Shown here: positions 50,702-62,379 of the stretch, one piece after another
Numbering within the stretch: the first letter of the stretch is position 1
How the letters are laid out: every line of letters begins with the position of its first letter
Assembly (NCBI GenBank): GCA_949592205.1
Contig: CATIUR010000001.1
Coordinates: 264,518,250-264,582,249, forward strand
Origin: Helichrysum umbraculigerum
Lineage: Eukaryota; Streptophyta; Magnoliopsida; Asterales; Asteraceae
Reading direction: 5' to 3'
Length of the DNA stretch: 64,000 nucleotides
The notes under the pieces: model-generated
What the model saw: only the letters and a program-made list of their open reading frames with translations
Database searches by the model: none
What the model was told of the DNA's origin: nothing
Made by a program: the position numbers and the translations under genes

Positions 50702-52292
50702 TTATTTCTAACCCTAAAATTTTTGGATTTAATTAAGTTTCACCCTAATAATTAGTTGTGGAGTAAATTAATCTAGTAGATTGGATCAAACTGCCTAATA
50801 AATTCCTTTTATAATTTACCTTCTCATCATCTCGATTGTTGGATTTAATTGCTTAGTTAGCAATAGTTTATTATTGTGAGTTTCTATTTGTGATTACACA
50901 TGTTCGAAGCTTAGCTAGACTACCCTTTTAATACTTTCCATATGCCCTCATCTAGGACACTAACTTACTAACACGCTAAACCTACAAATAGTAAATACTT
51001 TTAATTTTACCTATGCTGAATTGAAGTCCTAATTGAAAAGCTAATGTTTAAGAAATTAAAGCTTTTAGCTAGCCATGCATGTTACAGATTAAATGAGACT
51101 TGAAGCCGGACTGCACGCATCATTGGAACTAATCTAGCTTTGGTATAACTATAGCGATAACGATAACTATAACTATAACTAATGAAGTATAATAATAATA
51201 TAATAATAGTACGTGGCTCTTATATTGATTGCACATGCATCTCTTTGTCTTTGATAATTAACATCTTAAATTATTGATGATTACGAAATGTTGTGACAGG
51301 AGTATTATTTTTCATATTTTAATTTAACGAGCTGAGCACCATAGATAGGTTTCGAGTTCTGACATATATAATTGATTTAGCTAGCATAGTATTCGTGGGC
51401 AAACAATTATTATTATGAAGATTAATGGTGAGTTCATTATTTCACTAACATTTGTTACCAATAGGAGTTTTCTTGTTCAAGAAGGGTAAATTAATCAATG
51501 GATTGGATTTTATCTTCTTTTTGTGTTAGAATTCACATTTTGTTCGATATTCCTATATAACCTTACCAGTTATGGAGTTTCTTTTTGTTGTTGTTGGAGA
51601 TGATTAGCAGACCATGTGTATCATCTATATTTGGGTGTGTGAGTCGAATCGATTATCATTTCTTATTACTTAAGATGGACGGTTTGATAGTCATTAGCTC
51701 CTGCGATATGAGACGTATATCTTGCTAGGAAGTCGATTAAGTATATGTACATAAGCAAATCATTAGTACAACCGCATATCACAACACGGAAACTTGCATA
51801 CTGCTAGGATACAAGTAGGCCCAAATATGTTCATATGACAAACTTAAACGTGTAAAATCAAAATGAAAATTGCCTTCGGACTTTCGGTGATATCAATAAC
51901 GTAGTTTACATCTCCAATTTATTATTTAAAAAATGATGTTACTTGGACAAATGTGGCTTCATAATTGTCAAGTTCAGGTTAAATAATCAACAGGATTTAG
52001 TAATTAGTAAAGCCCTTTAACTTCATCAAAATCAAAATTGGTTATGAAGTAGCACAAAAGGGCTTTAAGTTGGAACCCTCTGTTTAGTTCGGGCCCAGAA
52101 AAGCCCTAACTACCTTTGAAGTATTAAACAATGGATTACAATTAGTCGTCATAAACTCATAATAGTTTGATCTGGCCCAGTCTAGGTTGAGCTATACCCG
52201 AAAAGGCCCAAAATTCCTTTGACATATAAGCGTTCTAGTTTTTATTAATTATTAATATCATATTCTAAAACTAAATATCATTATAATTCTCA

Positions 52293-52592
52293 GGGTTTAG
52301 TGCACAAATGTATTAAACTATAGTCTAACATTCATTATTTATAACGAACTACTTGAGCTTCCATTGTATGTACCAAACTTGTAATTTCCTTAAATTGTAT
52401 GTAATATATGGTACTTTTTCACATGTTGACTATATAAGTTGTCATGTGACGTTCCTTACAACCATTAATTTGACCAATATACATACAATGTAAAGATATT
52501 ACAAGTTCATTACATACAATGAAAGCCCGAGTAGTTCGCTACATACTATGAATGTCAGACCATAGTTTGATACATTTGAACGCATTTAACCT
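52293..52592. mobile_element. Degenerate Mutator-type MITE (about 300 bp)
   Basis: The inverted arms share CAAATGTAT(T/C)AAACTAT and ATTGTATGTA blocks. They start GGGTTTAGTG and end with the complement of AGGTTAAATG. Flanks TAATTCTCA and TAATTCTTA match at eight of nine bases. The internal words resemble those of the elements at 37091 and 39415. Confidence 0.65.
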
Positions 52593-52600
52593 TAATTCTT

Positions 52601-54848
52601 ACACAAATTATGTAGTGTGAAAATGAAAGTTTCATTAAGTAAAGGTTTATTTTATTCATAATCTTAAATATCTTAAATTATAAATAGGAAACACGTTTAT
52701 GATGTCATCATTTTAATTAAATTTAAATTTGTCATTTAAGCCCTTTAATTTTGATAAATTTAGAATAAGATCATTAACTTATTAAAAAATAATTATTTTC
52801 AATCAACTACTCACTTACATATAAAAAGAAATTTAATTCATTAATTAAAACATTATCCAAATTGATCTGCAATGTTTCTATTTTCAATTCACTGAATAGG
52901 AATAAAATTACTTGAAAAAATTAATATAAACTCATAAATTATAAAAAAAAAAAATTCACTTACTTATATAAATCTATTTACATAAAGTAATATTATCATG
53001 AATACAACTAAATGATTAATATATATATTAACTTACACACTTTATTATTGGAAACAAGATACTAAATACGAAATTTCATATTAAAAATCAACGGTCCGTG
53101 TATATACACGAGTTTAAAGTCTAGTATATAGAATATAGGAAGTGAATAATAATGTCATCAAAAATTCAATTAGCCAATTAAATTCTTTGATTTTGTTCAA
53201 TTAGTTAAATTTTGGAATATGATAATGTCATAATTAATAAATAGTAATTTAATAAGACTGATATAATTAAATTTGATTAACTTTGAATAATTTTGTAAAA
53301 TTATTCATTTTCTCTTTATGTATAAATACGAGTATCAATTTAGTTCATTTATTAATATTACCCTTTTAATTTTTATAACCTTTAATTTTTTGTATAATAA
53401 CACAAACCGTGTGTACACAAGTTTAAAAGCTAGTTAAATTATATATAAAATCGAATTGCATCAATTTGTCATCAAATTATCACGCATACGTCACAAAATT
53501 TGTCATGTTCTCCACATATCATTACGTTTGAATAATATACTTATCTTTTCCTTTCCACCTCGTTGCTTGATTGTATTATAATTAGATTAGGTGAAAGGGA
53601 TTGTTGATGTGTATTCAATTACGGTTTTCCGTTGTACTTTTGGTAATTAATATAATTATTAATTGCCAAATTACTAGTAGTATTTTACTATATTATACAT
53701 ATATATGTGGAAAAAGCGTTAGTTGGGTTATATAGTAAAAAACCATAGAAGAAGCCAAGAACACAACATAGGTACAACAAAATGTTACCAATTGCTCATT
53801 TCTCCGGTAGTACCGACATTGCATATATCCAGACCTTCCATATATAACCTCTAGGTCAGGGATTTGAATCCGCATCTCAGCATATGTGTGATTTGTGAAC
53901 ATGTGATTTGTTCGGAGTTGATGGTCCTTGTGGTTAGACGAATACGTAATATTGAAATATGGTATGGGGTCAGAGGTGCATTCCAAATTACCCTTCAGTG
54001 TAAAATGTTTATATTGTTCAACCTCTGTGATTTTTTCTTGTACAAATCGAAGTCAATACATGCATTTTGACTACGTGACTAACTTGTAAACCATTATAAA
54101 ATAATTGTGACTTTTTTAACATAAAAAAATCGAAGTCAATACATGCATTTTAAACTATTGCATGCACTGTGTCTATTCATACATATAAAACAAGGTTTTT
54201 TAAACAAATATTACCTATGTCACATCAAATTGTTGCCTTATATAACTACATGCTAACAATTCTTTTAAGAAAAAATTAAACATGGCACATCAATTCTTAC
54301 TTTAAATAACTTCATAAAATAAATTTATTTTAATTAAATAAACTTCATACATGAGTGAAAAGGATTAAAAAAAATCTTTATTGTTTAATTATAAATTTTT
54401 TAATATTAATCATTTATAATCAAACTTTCTTAATACAAATATGAATTAATCAAACGTTTTAAGTTATCCGTTCGTTATCCGTTCGCAGTATTTTTCGTAA
54501 TGACTATTAGCTCGAGCTAATAACAATCATTGTTTCATGTCATTTTGTTTCTTCAACATATATCCAATTTTTACTCATGTCGAAGTATAAGATGCATTTA
54601 AAGCATTAAAAGTAAATTTGGATTGAAAGGGATAATTTTTACGAGTAACAAATAAACGAAAATCATTAACACCTGAATTTGATTTTCAAAGAATTGAAGC
54701 AACATTCAAAATTTGTTTCACAAGTATTATTTTTGTCATTATTAACTTTTCAATTCCAATAGTTTAGTTTATGTTACCAATTATTTTGATTTTCAATATA
54801 TGATAATTACACATTTACACATTTCGTTTAACAAAATTAATTTACTAG
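52601..54848. other. AT-rich intergenic DNA with two Helitron-like ends
   Basis: Helitron-like plus-strand 3' ends lie at 53097-53124 (CGTGTATATACACG hairpin, then CTAG) and near 53406-53433 (CGTGTGTACACA hairpin, then CTAG). A short direct repeat (AAATCGAAGTCAATACATGC) occurs at about 54044 and 54127. No gene is seen. Confidence 0.4.
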
Positions 54849-55197
54849 GCTACTGTCGCACCCCCAAATTATGATGAGTAAGCGGTTAGGGTCGGGGCGC
54901 GACCAAATACGGTAATCACAGCACAAAGATATAATGAACGACCACTATATGCGTTGTTTTACATTTGTATTGATCAAACCAAAGTTACATCAAAAGTATA
55001 GTCTACATTAGCTCAGTTTCTGAATTTGAGAGATTTACATTACATAATTACTTTATACAAAATATAATGATGCAATTAAATCTCCGATTGATTGAATGCT
55101 GACTCGAGCTAATGAATCCTGATGGGCAGTCCAACCTACTGCTGAGTACCTGTGATACATGTTAAAAATGGTCAGCGAAACGCTGGTGAGCTCACAG

Positions 55198-55647
55198 TGA
55201 AAGTCCCGTTTGCTTGGATCTGATCGGATCGTATGATCAATTGCAAGTGCGGAATCCAAACAATTGAATAATAATTCACAAACACACGATTTCTATAACG
55301 TTTTCGTATATATTCACACTTGAAGTATAAACGTTACAAGATACAAACTCGTTTCTCCTCTCTCACATACAAAACGGCTCACACACTTCTCTCAAAATGT
55401 CTAACCCTAAAACTGAATATAACACGCCTATTTATAGGCTGTCCAAACCCTAATGCGACACTGGCCAAGTGTCGCTAATAGCGACACTGACCAAGTGTCG
55501 CCTAAACACTAATTTGTGTATATTTTCTATTTCACTATTCGTTTACAGACTCGCATATACACACTAAACACTATACATACGTAGACTAATTGACTTTGAC
55601 AATTACAAACGTTTGACCAACTGACTGACACACAAAATGCACCAACA
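55198..55647 (-). repeat. 3' LTR of the copia element (450 bp)
   Basis: On the minus strand it starts TGTTGGTGCATTTTG and ends GGGACTTTCA. Contains two GCGACACT-N5-AGTGTCGC dyads (55455-55475 and 55481-55501) and a palindromic TATA box. Confidence 0.95.
55427..55438 (-). promoter_or_regulatory. TATA box of the copia LTR
   Basis: CCTATAAATAGG, about 16 bases downstream (minus strand) of the two GCGACACT dyads. The same arrangement is in the other LTR (box near 60711-60722). Confidence 0.7.
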
Positions 55648-55660
55648 AACTCCCCCATGT
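55648..55660 (-). other. Polypurine tract of the copia element
   Basis: Minus-strand ACATGGGGGAGTT directly before the 3' LTR. Similar tracts recur upstream (AATGGGGGAGATT near 55760, GGGGAGTATTTTG near 57050, CAGGGGGAGT near 57020). Confidence 0.8.
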
Positions 55661-57393
55661 CAGCAGCTTGGTCAAATAAGTCTTCAATTAGTCTTCATCA
55701 ACAAACTCTTTCATGTCTTCAACAATCAGAATCTCCTTCATGTCTTTAACAATCGAAATCTCCCCCATTGAGATAGCATGGTCTTCAAAGAAATCTTGAT
55801 GTCCAGATTCATGTGATTGACACACGTTTATCATACAATAAGATCTTTAAACTCTGTGACCATTTCTCAATCATCAACAGCTTCTCCAATAGAATTTATC
55901 TTCACAGTCTTCGGAGAATAACCGACATCCTTTACATCTTCAATATTTGACTTTAACATGATATGTGATATTTGAAGAAAATAACATAGAAATAAAATCT
56001 TTTTGGATTTTCTTTATAAATGAAAAGTAAAGAATACATAAAAATAAAAATAAAATAAATTGAATTTGGGGATATGATTGTTTTAGGTATGCTTAGGGAT
56101 CATATCAGATCAACATGCAATTATTAGGGAATAGTAAGTGTTATTTCGATCATCAGTATATTTGTCCACTTTAAATTTACTTGACATATTTAAAGCACCT
56201 TTTATAAAAATTAGTTCAAGACGATCATAGGTATTGTTTGTCCACTTAAACATATTACATCCGTATCTGTGAGCTAACCTTTATTGTTGGTATGAATATT
56301 AATTTAGTGAAACCTATTATATGATATACTGATAAACTTTAGTAAAACGCATAACGCTGCATATTTTACAAACAAGGTAGATATTACAAGACCAAGTTTA
56401 TCTCGGCTATCTCGTAACATACACTTGACCTTCAAATTTAGGCATACATCGAACTGATTATGAAGATACTAGTGGCCCCAGATCTATACTTAGTACAACA
56501 GAGGGTCCCTTAGTATGAACATAACAAGTTTGAGACTATTTGCATAACTAATGGATTCAGGTCTGTACGTGAGTACAACAATAGTCACCATTAGTTAGGC
56601 TAATAATCATATTATTATTATATGCCAATTTTGCACTTACATAATAATTATGACAGCGTATGGTAGTACCTCCATTTATCAATTAAGACTTATTTCATAC
56701 ATCATATAACATTTTTCACAAAGTAATAGACAAGTTTTAATATTACTTCTTACTCACTCACAAACCGGTGTGTATCATGTCTACCGATACATCATATGAT
56801 AAAGCTAATGTTTATAAAAGATGTGTTAAATATGCCAGATAAACCTACTGACACATCAAACATAAACCTTAAAATTTCCATTTTTATGCATGTCACCCGA
56901 TGTACTATCATATCCCAAGTTGTTTACAGACACAACCCATCGTCTTTTCAAGACTTAAGAATCTTGCTGTTCACATTTCTGATCCAAATAATCAGAATTT
57001 TTAACTTTTAAAATTACTCCCCCTGAACAGCAAATTCTTATAATTCCCAAAATACTCCCCTGTAACACAAAACATATTTTTGTATTTTTAATTTAACAAA
57101 TTTCGCAACATTGCATTTCTTTAATACTAAAAAGTATAAAGAATGGCTGTTGCACGAGTAACAAATAAAAATAGATAAAATTTAAATAAAAGTTTCAAAA
57201 TCACATATCAAGTCAAGTCAAATGCCTTGTAGCACTTTTACCACCTTGAAACTTCGATAATCTCATCCATCCAATCATAAACCATCACACATGAGCACCT
57301 TGAAAACAATCTTCCAAAAACATTCACATCCTTGCAGTCACTATAAATATTAGCTATCAAGAACCTGACTGCACCATCACAAATAAACAAACA
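55661..57393 (-). other. Non-coding 3' region of the copia element
   Basis: No frame of note. Holds, on the minus strand and in order, two GTAC-dyad motifs (56558-56582 and 56479-56503) and two TTTAAGTGGACAA-type motifs (56222-56250 and 56147-56175) that also occur in the Athila tail at 20669-21003. Pol, which should occupy this position, is absent. Confidence 0.65.
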
Positions 57394-59715
57394 TTAGTAC
57401 TTATGGGACACCCAAGCCTTGATAGACTTGGGTTGTCCATGGTCATCCATAACCATCACATCAATGAGTTTATGATATTTTAAAAACTCAGAAGATTTCA
57501 TTGATGCGTTGTTTGTGGATTTGGGTTTCCAAACCTTTGTAGGTTCAGATGAGTTGTTTTCAACAATGTTGTGCTGTTGAACTTTAGGTTTACTAGGCAC
57601 AACTTTGTTTACTCTAGCCACGGGTTTTGGAGAAGAGGATGCATATCTTGATATAGGCGAATACGAAGCACGCCTAGAAAACGATTTTGAATAAGAATTC
57701 CTAAAGGAGGAAGTTCTTGGCATCCCTCTACCAAACCTATCTAGGGATAATAACCGACAATCCCTAATTATATGTCCTTATTGTTCACAATGGAAACAAG
57801 AACGTCGTTCAATGTACGACCTATTCCAATGATTACCCACAAAAGGTTGAGGTGGAGAAGGAACTGTTGGAAGCTTAGAAGATGAGGCATTTACAGAACG
57901 TGAACACTTATGTGTACACATTGATGTAGAAGCCTCAGAAGTTGAACAAGTTGATGTTGAAGGTTGTCCACTTTTAGATTTTACATTTGAATCCTTCATT
58001 TGATGTTGAACCCTTTTGGATTCATTTTCAACCTTGTTTTTACCCTTTGTATTTGAAACCTTTACAGTTTCATTGGTAAGTATATGATTTTCTGGCTTTA
58101 CATTAACTTTTTCAACTTTGATTTCAGCCTCTTCCGGTAGATCCTCTATCTCAACACCCTCCTCTACACTAACTGGAGGTGTACTATCAGACTTAACAAA
58201 AGTAGGCAAGGGATACTCTGTCCGTTTAGTTTTTTCCTTTGCCTGCCTTTTGGGATTGGATGTAGCTTCTTTAGACTTTGTAGCTGGCCATGATGAGTAG
58301 TCAGCCACAAGTTCTTCGGTGCCTTCCTTAACAGGCAGAGGATAGTGATTAGTAGGAGGTGGAACTGAGTTATACCCTATTCCGGCCTTACTACTTGTAT
58401 TTGTCCTCTGCTTGTCAACAATTTCATCGAAGATTTTATGAGAGTTTGAGAAACTTGTGATTCCCTTTTTAAAAGAGTCAGACTCAGACTTTAGCTCAGA
58501 AATTTCTTTATTCAACAAATCAATTTCTGTTAAATAGCTTTTAATTGCATCTTGTTGACTAAAGACTTTTGCTTTAAAGGTTTGAGTATCTAACTTATAA
58601 GCTTCAATCTGCTTATCATAAAGTTTTTCATTAGCTTTTAGAAACTTATTTGATTCAGTAAGTTTCTCAACCTTTTCTCTCAAGTCTACATAGTCTATTT
58701 GAAAACATTTTAAAGAAGCTTCCAATTTAATACAGGAGATACATGTAAAAGGTTTTTCAGATTCTGTGTCTACCTCATGTATCTTTGCCAAGAACGTACT
58801 GTGTTGAACCTTTTCTTGAGTCGCACTTGAATCAAACATTCCCTGAGAATACACTGTCATCGCCTGTGATGTTGTGTTATTCTCTGGAGTCTTGGGAGCT
58901 GAAGGTGTAGTAAATCCAGATGAAGGATATTTTTCCTTCTCATATTCTTTAGCAAAGTGTCCATAACTCTGACATATTTTACATTTCACCTTGCTTTTAT
59001 TAAAACCAAGACATGTATCACCATCATCATCCAGGTCCTTTTTGCCCGTTCTCTGAAGAAATTTCTTTGTCCTTTGGGTTATCATGGCCATGCTCCATTT
59101 GATGTCCATTTGCTCGAGATCATCAGAATCGATCTGTTCAAAGTCTTCTTCAGTAAGCTGTAGAGTACTAGCCTTCTTGGAAAGAAAATTCTCACAAGAG
59201 TTGAGGAAAGCTGCAAAGATTGTAGCATGATCCTCAGTAGCCTTTGAAGGAGCTGTATGAGCTGTATGAGAAGTATAGGAAGCATATGAAGTGCTAGTAG
59301 AAGTAGATGCTACTGAGTTGGAAGTAGATCTCGAAGTATCATTTAGACTAGGAATTTGAATATTAGCCTCTGACTTCTTTTCCTTTTGATCGTAAGCCGC
59401 TATAAGAGCATCTCATAAACCTATAGAAGTTGCTTGATCTTTAAATTTATTAATCACAACTTCTGGCAAGCACTTGGTAATCATCTCATACGCTCTATAG
59501 TCGTTATCAAACTCTGCTCGTTCCTTGACTGACATTTGTGTTGTTGACTTAAGCACCCCATCGAGTTTTGGTTGCTCATATCGATCAATGGTGTTAAACC
59601 AATTCCACAGATTTGGACCTTTGTATTCAATGAAATTGCATAACTTAATCTTCCAATTCGCAAAATCACTATAGAACAAAGATGTAGAAGGAGGCATTTT
59701 CGCACCAAAAGCCAT
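57394..59715 (-). pseudogene. Copia gag, long form, with stops and a damaged zinc knuckle
   Basis: One minus-strand frame of about 774 codons starts at MAFGAKMPPSTSLFYSDFAN (59715). The capsid-like part includes a W-x-W-F motif (LWNWFNTIDRYEQPKL). TGA lies at 59415-59413 and TAA at 57780-57778. The first zinc knuckle reads CKICQSYGHFAKEY, so its last Cys is Tyr (one base change). A Glu/Lys/Leu-rich segment with coiled-coil character (about 58380-58760) follows, then a Ser/Thr/Lys-rich linker and a second knuckle (57755-57796) whose middle holds the TAA. The frame ends at 57394 without passing into protease. Confidence 0.8.
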
Positions 59716-60018
59716 ATCCGAATTTTCCCTCCAAAATTGAATTCGAAAATTTCGAAAACCGACAGAGTGTAGCGAAACTTTTCCGGCACTAAAATTAGGT
59801 ACTTTTAAGCTCAACAACAAAATTTGGTACTACAAAAATTTTCGTGAATTTCCCGCCAAAATTTCGTCCGAAAACGTCAAAAACTGGTCGGGTAAAATGA
59901 AACTTTTTCCAGGCTAAAATTGAACAGTTTAAAGCCTGTGGAAAAATTTTGAAAACGCAAAAAATTTCGGGTTTTCCCGCCAAAAAACTCTTTTTTTTTT
60001 TTTTTTTTTACCGAATCT

Positions 60019-60260
60019 AGAGCGACACTAGGTTAGTGTCGCTAGTAAGTGTCGCACTGAAGTGACGCACTATAGTGACGCATAGAAGTACCGCAGAAAG
60101 TCAAATGGCGACACTCGATTAAGTGTCGCTACGTAGTGTCGCTAAAAGACAAGTATCGCTATCAAATGTCGCTGAAACCCTAATTGGCGACACTTAGGGA
60201 AGTGTCGCTATGTAAGTGACGCTGGTAAGGAAGTGACGCAGGTAAGTGACGCTATGTCGC
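60019..60260. repeat. GCGACACT/AGTGTCGC dyad array in the copia leader
   Basis: Full dyads at 60022-60042, 60108-60129 and 60187-60208, plus many half-sites (AGTGACGC, AAGTGTCGC) to 60260. It lies between the primer site and gag on the minus strand, just upstream of gag. A T19 run borders it at 59991-60009. Confidence 0.85.
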
Positions 60261-60471
60261 GGCCAGCAGCACCGAAAATCCTAAAAACGAAAATTTTCGA
60301 AACCCTAACAAAATTTCGAAATCCAAACGTCGAACCAACACAAAAACACTTCCAGAAATCGTTCTAATCAAGCAGATCAACTCAGATATGGATAATAACA
60401 ATTAATACCTTCGCGAATCAACCGAAAAATGTTTCTTTCACGACCCGAAACCGACGAATCCTTGATTCTTT

Positions 60472-60483
60472 TCTCTGATACCA
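60472..60483 (-). other. Primer binding site complementary to initiator tRNA-Met
   Basis: Minus-strand TGGTATCAGAGA two bases after the 5' LTR end. It matches the usual copia primer site. Confidence 0.9.
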
Positions 60484-60485
60484 GT

Positions 60486-60931
60486 TGAAAGTCCCGTTTG
60501 CTTGGATCTGATCGGATCGTATGATCAATTGCAAGTGCGGAATCCAAACAATTGAATAATAATTCACAAACACACGATTTCTATAACGTTTTCGTATATA
60601 TTCACACTTGAAGTATAAACGTTACAAGATACAAACTCGTTTCTCCTCTCTCACAAAACGGCTCACACACTTCTCTCAAAATGTCTAACCCTAAAACTGA
60701 ATATAACACGCCTATTTATAGGCTGTCCAAACCCTAATGCGACACTGGCCAAGTGTCGCTAATAGCGACACTGACCAAGTGTCGCCTAAACACTAATTTG
60801 TGTATATTTTCTATTTCACTATTCGTTTACAGACTCGCATATACACACTAAACACTATACATACGTAGACTAATTGACTTTGACAATTACAAACGTTTGA
60901 CCAACTGACTGACACACAAAATGCACCAACA
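60486..60931 (-). repeat. 5' LTR of the copia element (446 bp)
   Basis: Matches the 3' LTR base for base by eye except for a 4-base deletion in the CTCTCACAAAACGG stretch. The dyads are at 60739-60759 and 60765-60785. Confidence 0.95.
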
Positions 60932-61754
60932 CACAGGTTTGTATGTCAAAGCATATTGTATGAACCGCAAGATTTAATTGAATTTAAATTGCAATTAAGC
61001 AAAATAAAAGAGAATATACAGTCATGAGCACATAGTCTGAGCTTAACTTGAGGGTCAGGTCCACATTTAAGGAATTCCGATCGAGGTGCCTCCTACGAGC
61101 GCCTAATCTACACTCGTCTACACAAATGCTAATGCTTCCGTTTGACCAGTTAGTGCTTGCTAACCCGGACGAGGATTGTCAATCCTATATGGTACCATAC
61201 ACTAACATTCACGCTACTACGTATTACCAAACTATGTTGTGGAGGACTTTAAATTGATTAGTGAAAACAACTCATGCAGTATTTGATTTTGATTGTACTT
61301 GCGTTCAAAGGTAAATAAAACGAGCAGTATATCACACCCCTGAGTGAAAACAGTAAAAGAGGGGCCATGAGACTCACCTGAGTCTTGAGTGAATATATAA
61401 ATAGACGTGAGTTGATCAGTCAAGCAGTGATGTCCGAAGACTTGTAACCTGTGGGCGTCCAATACGCGCGATGGTTATAAACATAAGTAGGTATCTTAAA
61501 AGATCACCCATGTTAGTTGTTCGTCCAACTAGAATGTCCAAATGACTACGACTTGGTTAATTTGTTTGAGTTTTGAAAACGTGTACGACCCGTTGGTGAG
61601 TTATTGGTAATAATAATTTCAAATATTATTATTATATGTTTCGTTGCGTTGTATAGTCATCGAACTATAGTTATATAATGTATGAGTACATCGTATGTGA
61701 TTGGTTGTTACAAATGTTTGACACTCAAGGTATAAAATATTTGCAACTCTAAGT

Positions 61755-61845
61755 GACGGGGGTCCGGGGGCAGCGCCCCTGGTTAGCAGGGTTCCAGGGG
61801 TGGCAACCCCTGGCGGGGTCCAAGGGGCAGAGCCCCTGGCGACAC
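61755..61845. repeat. Three GC-rich hairpins in the solo LTR
   Basis: GGGGGCAGCGCCCCTGG, CCAGGGGTGGCAACCCCTGG and GGGGCAGAGCCCCTGG lie one after another at about 61766, 61794 and 61824. Each can fold on itself. They stand out from AT-rich surroundings and sit just before the GCGACA array. Confidence 0.8.
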
Positions 61846-61857
61846 TAGTAAAAACTG

Positions 61858-62150
61858 AGTTTTCAAGGTTCTGATTTGTGCGACACTGGGTGCGACACTA
61901 GGTTAAGTTGCGACGTAAGGTTTTGTGTCGCAATCATGGGACATCCACAATTTAATGCGACATAAGGCTTGGTGTCGCTATGTGCGACGTCCGCAATTTA
62001 ATGCGACATAGGGTGCTGTGTCGCAGTATGTGACATTCGCAATTCAATACGACATAAGGTTTTGCGTCGCTATGTGCGACGTTGGGAGGTATTTGCGACA
62101 TAAGGGCATGTGTCGCAGAAGGCCCAGCCTTTCTGCGACATAACAGGCTG
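61858..62150. repeat. GCGACA...TGTCGC dyad array in the solo LTR
   Basis: Clear units of about 22 bases start at 61910, 61957, 62003, 62049 and 62095, a spacing of 46-47 bp, each GCGACATAAGG-like then TGTGTCGC-like. Further half-sites flank them. The array is followed by a block (AAACGACCTCGGTTTGACCC, near 62182) also present at 12550, after the other chromovirus array. Confidence 0.88.
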
Positions 62151-62379
62151 TGCAGGTCAACAAGTGTCAGGTTTGTGGACAAACGACCTCGGTTTGACCC
62201 GAAACTTTTACACAAGTCTTAGATCAGTTTATAGAGTTTAGGAAAATTATTGGTTTGTGTAGGGGTTAACCCGAAGTGTCGGTTTTCATAAAATGACCAA
62301 AACCATAACTTTCCGACAAATGTTTCGAAATCAAGTTTTAAAACTTTCTTTGGACAAAATCATGCTAGATGAACAACAA

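Larger units (their letters stand above)
55198..60931 (-). mobile_element. Young non-autonomous Ty1/copia element, TSD CACAG
   Basis: Order on the minus strand: 5' LTR (60486-60931), initiator-Met primer site, leader with dyad array, broken gag, 1.7 kb non-coding, polypurine tract, 3' LTR (55198-55647). CACAG is duplicated exactly at 55193-55197 and 60932-60936. By eye the LTRs are identical except for a 4-base indel. There is no protease, integrase, reverse transcriptase or RNase H. The long gag with a coiled-coil-like segment and repeated purine tracts suggest a Sirevirus-like relative, but the short LTR does not fit well, so the lineage is open. Confidence 0.92.
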
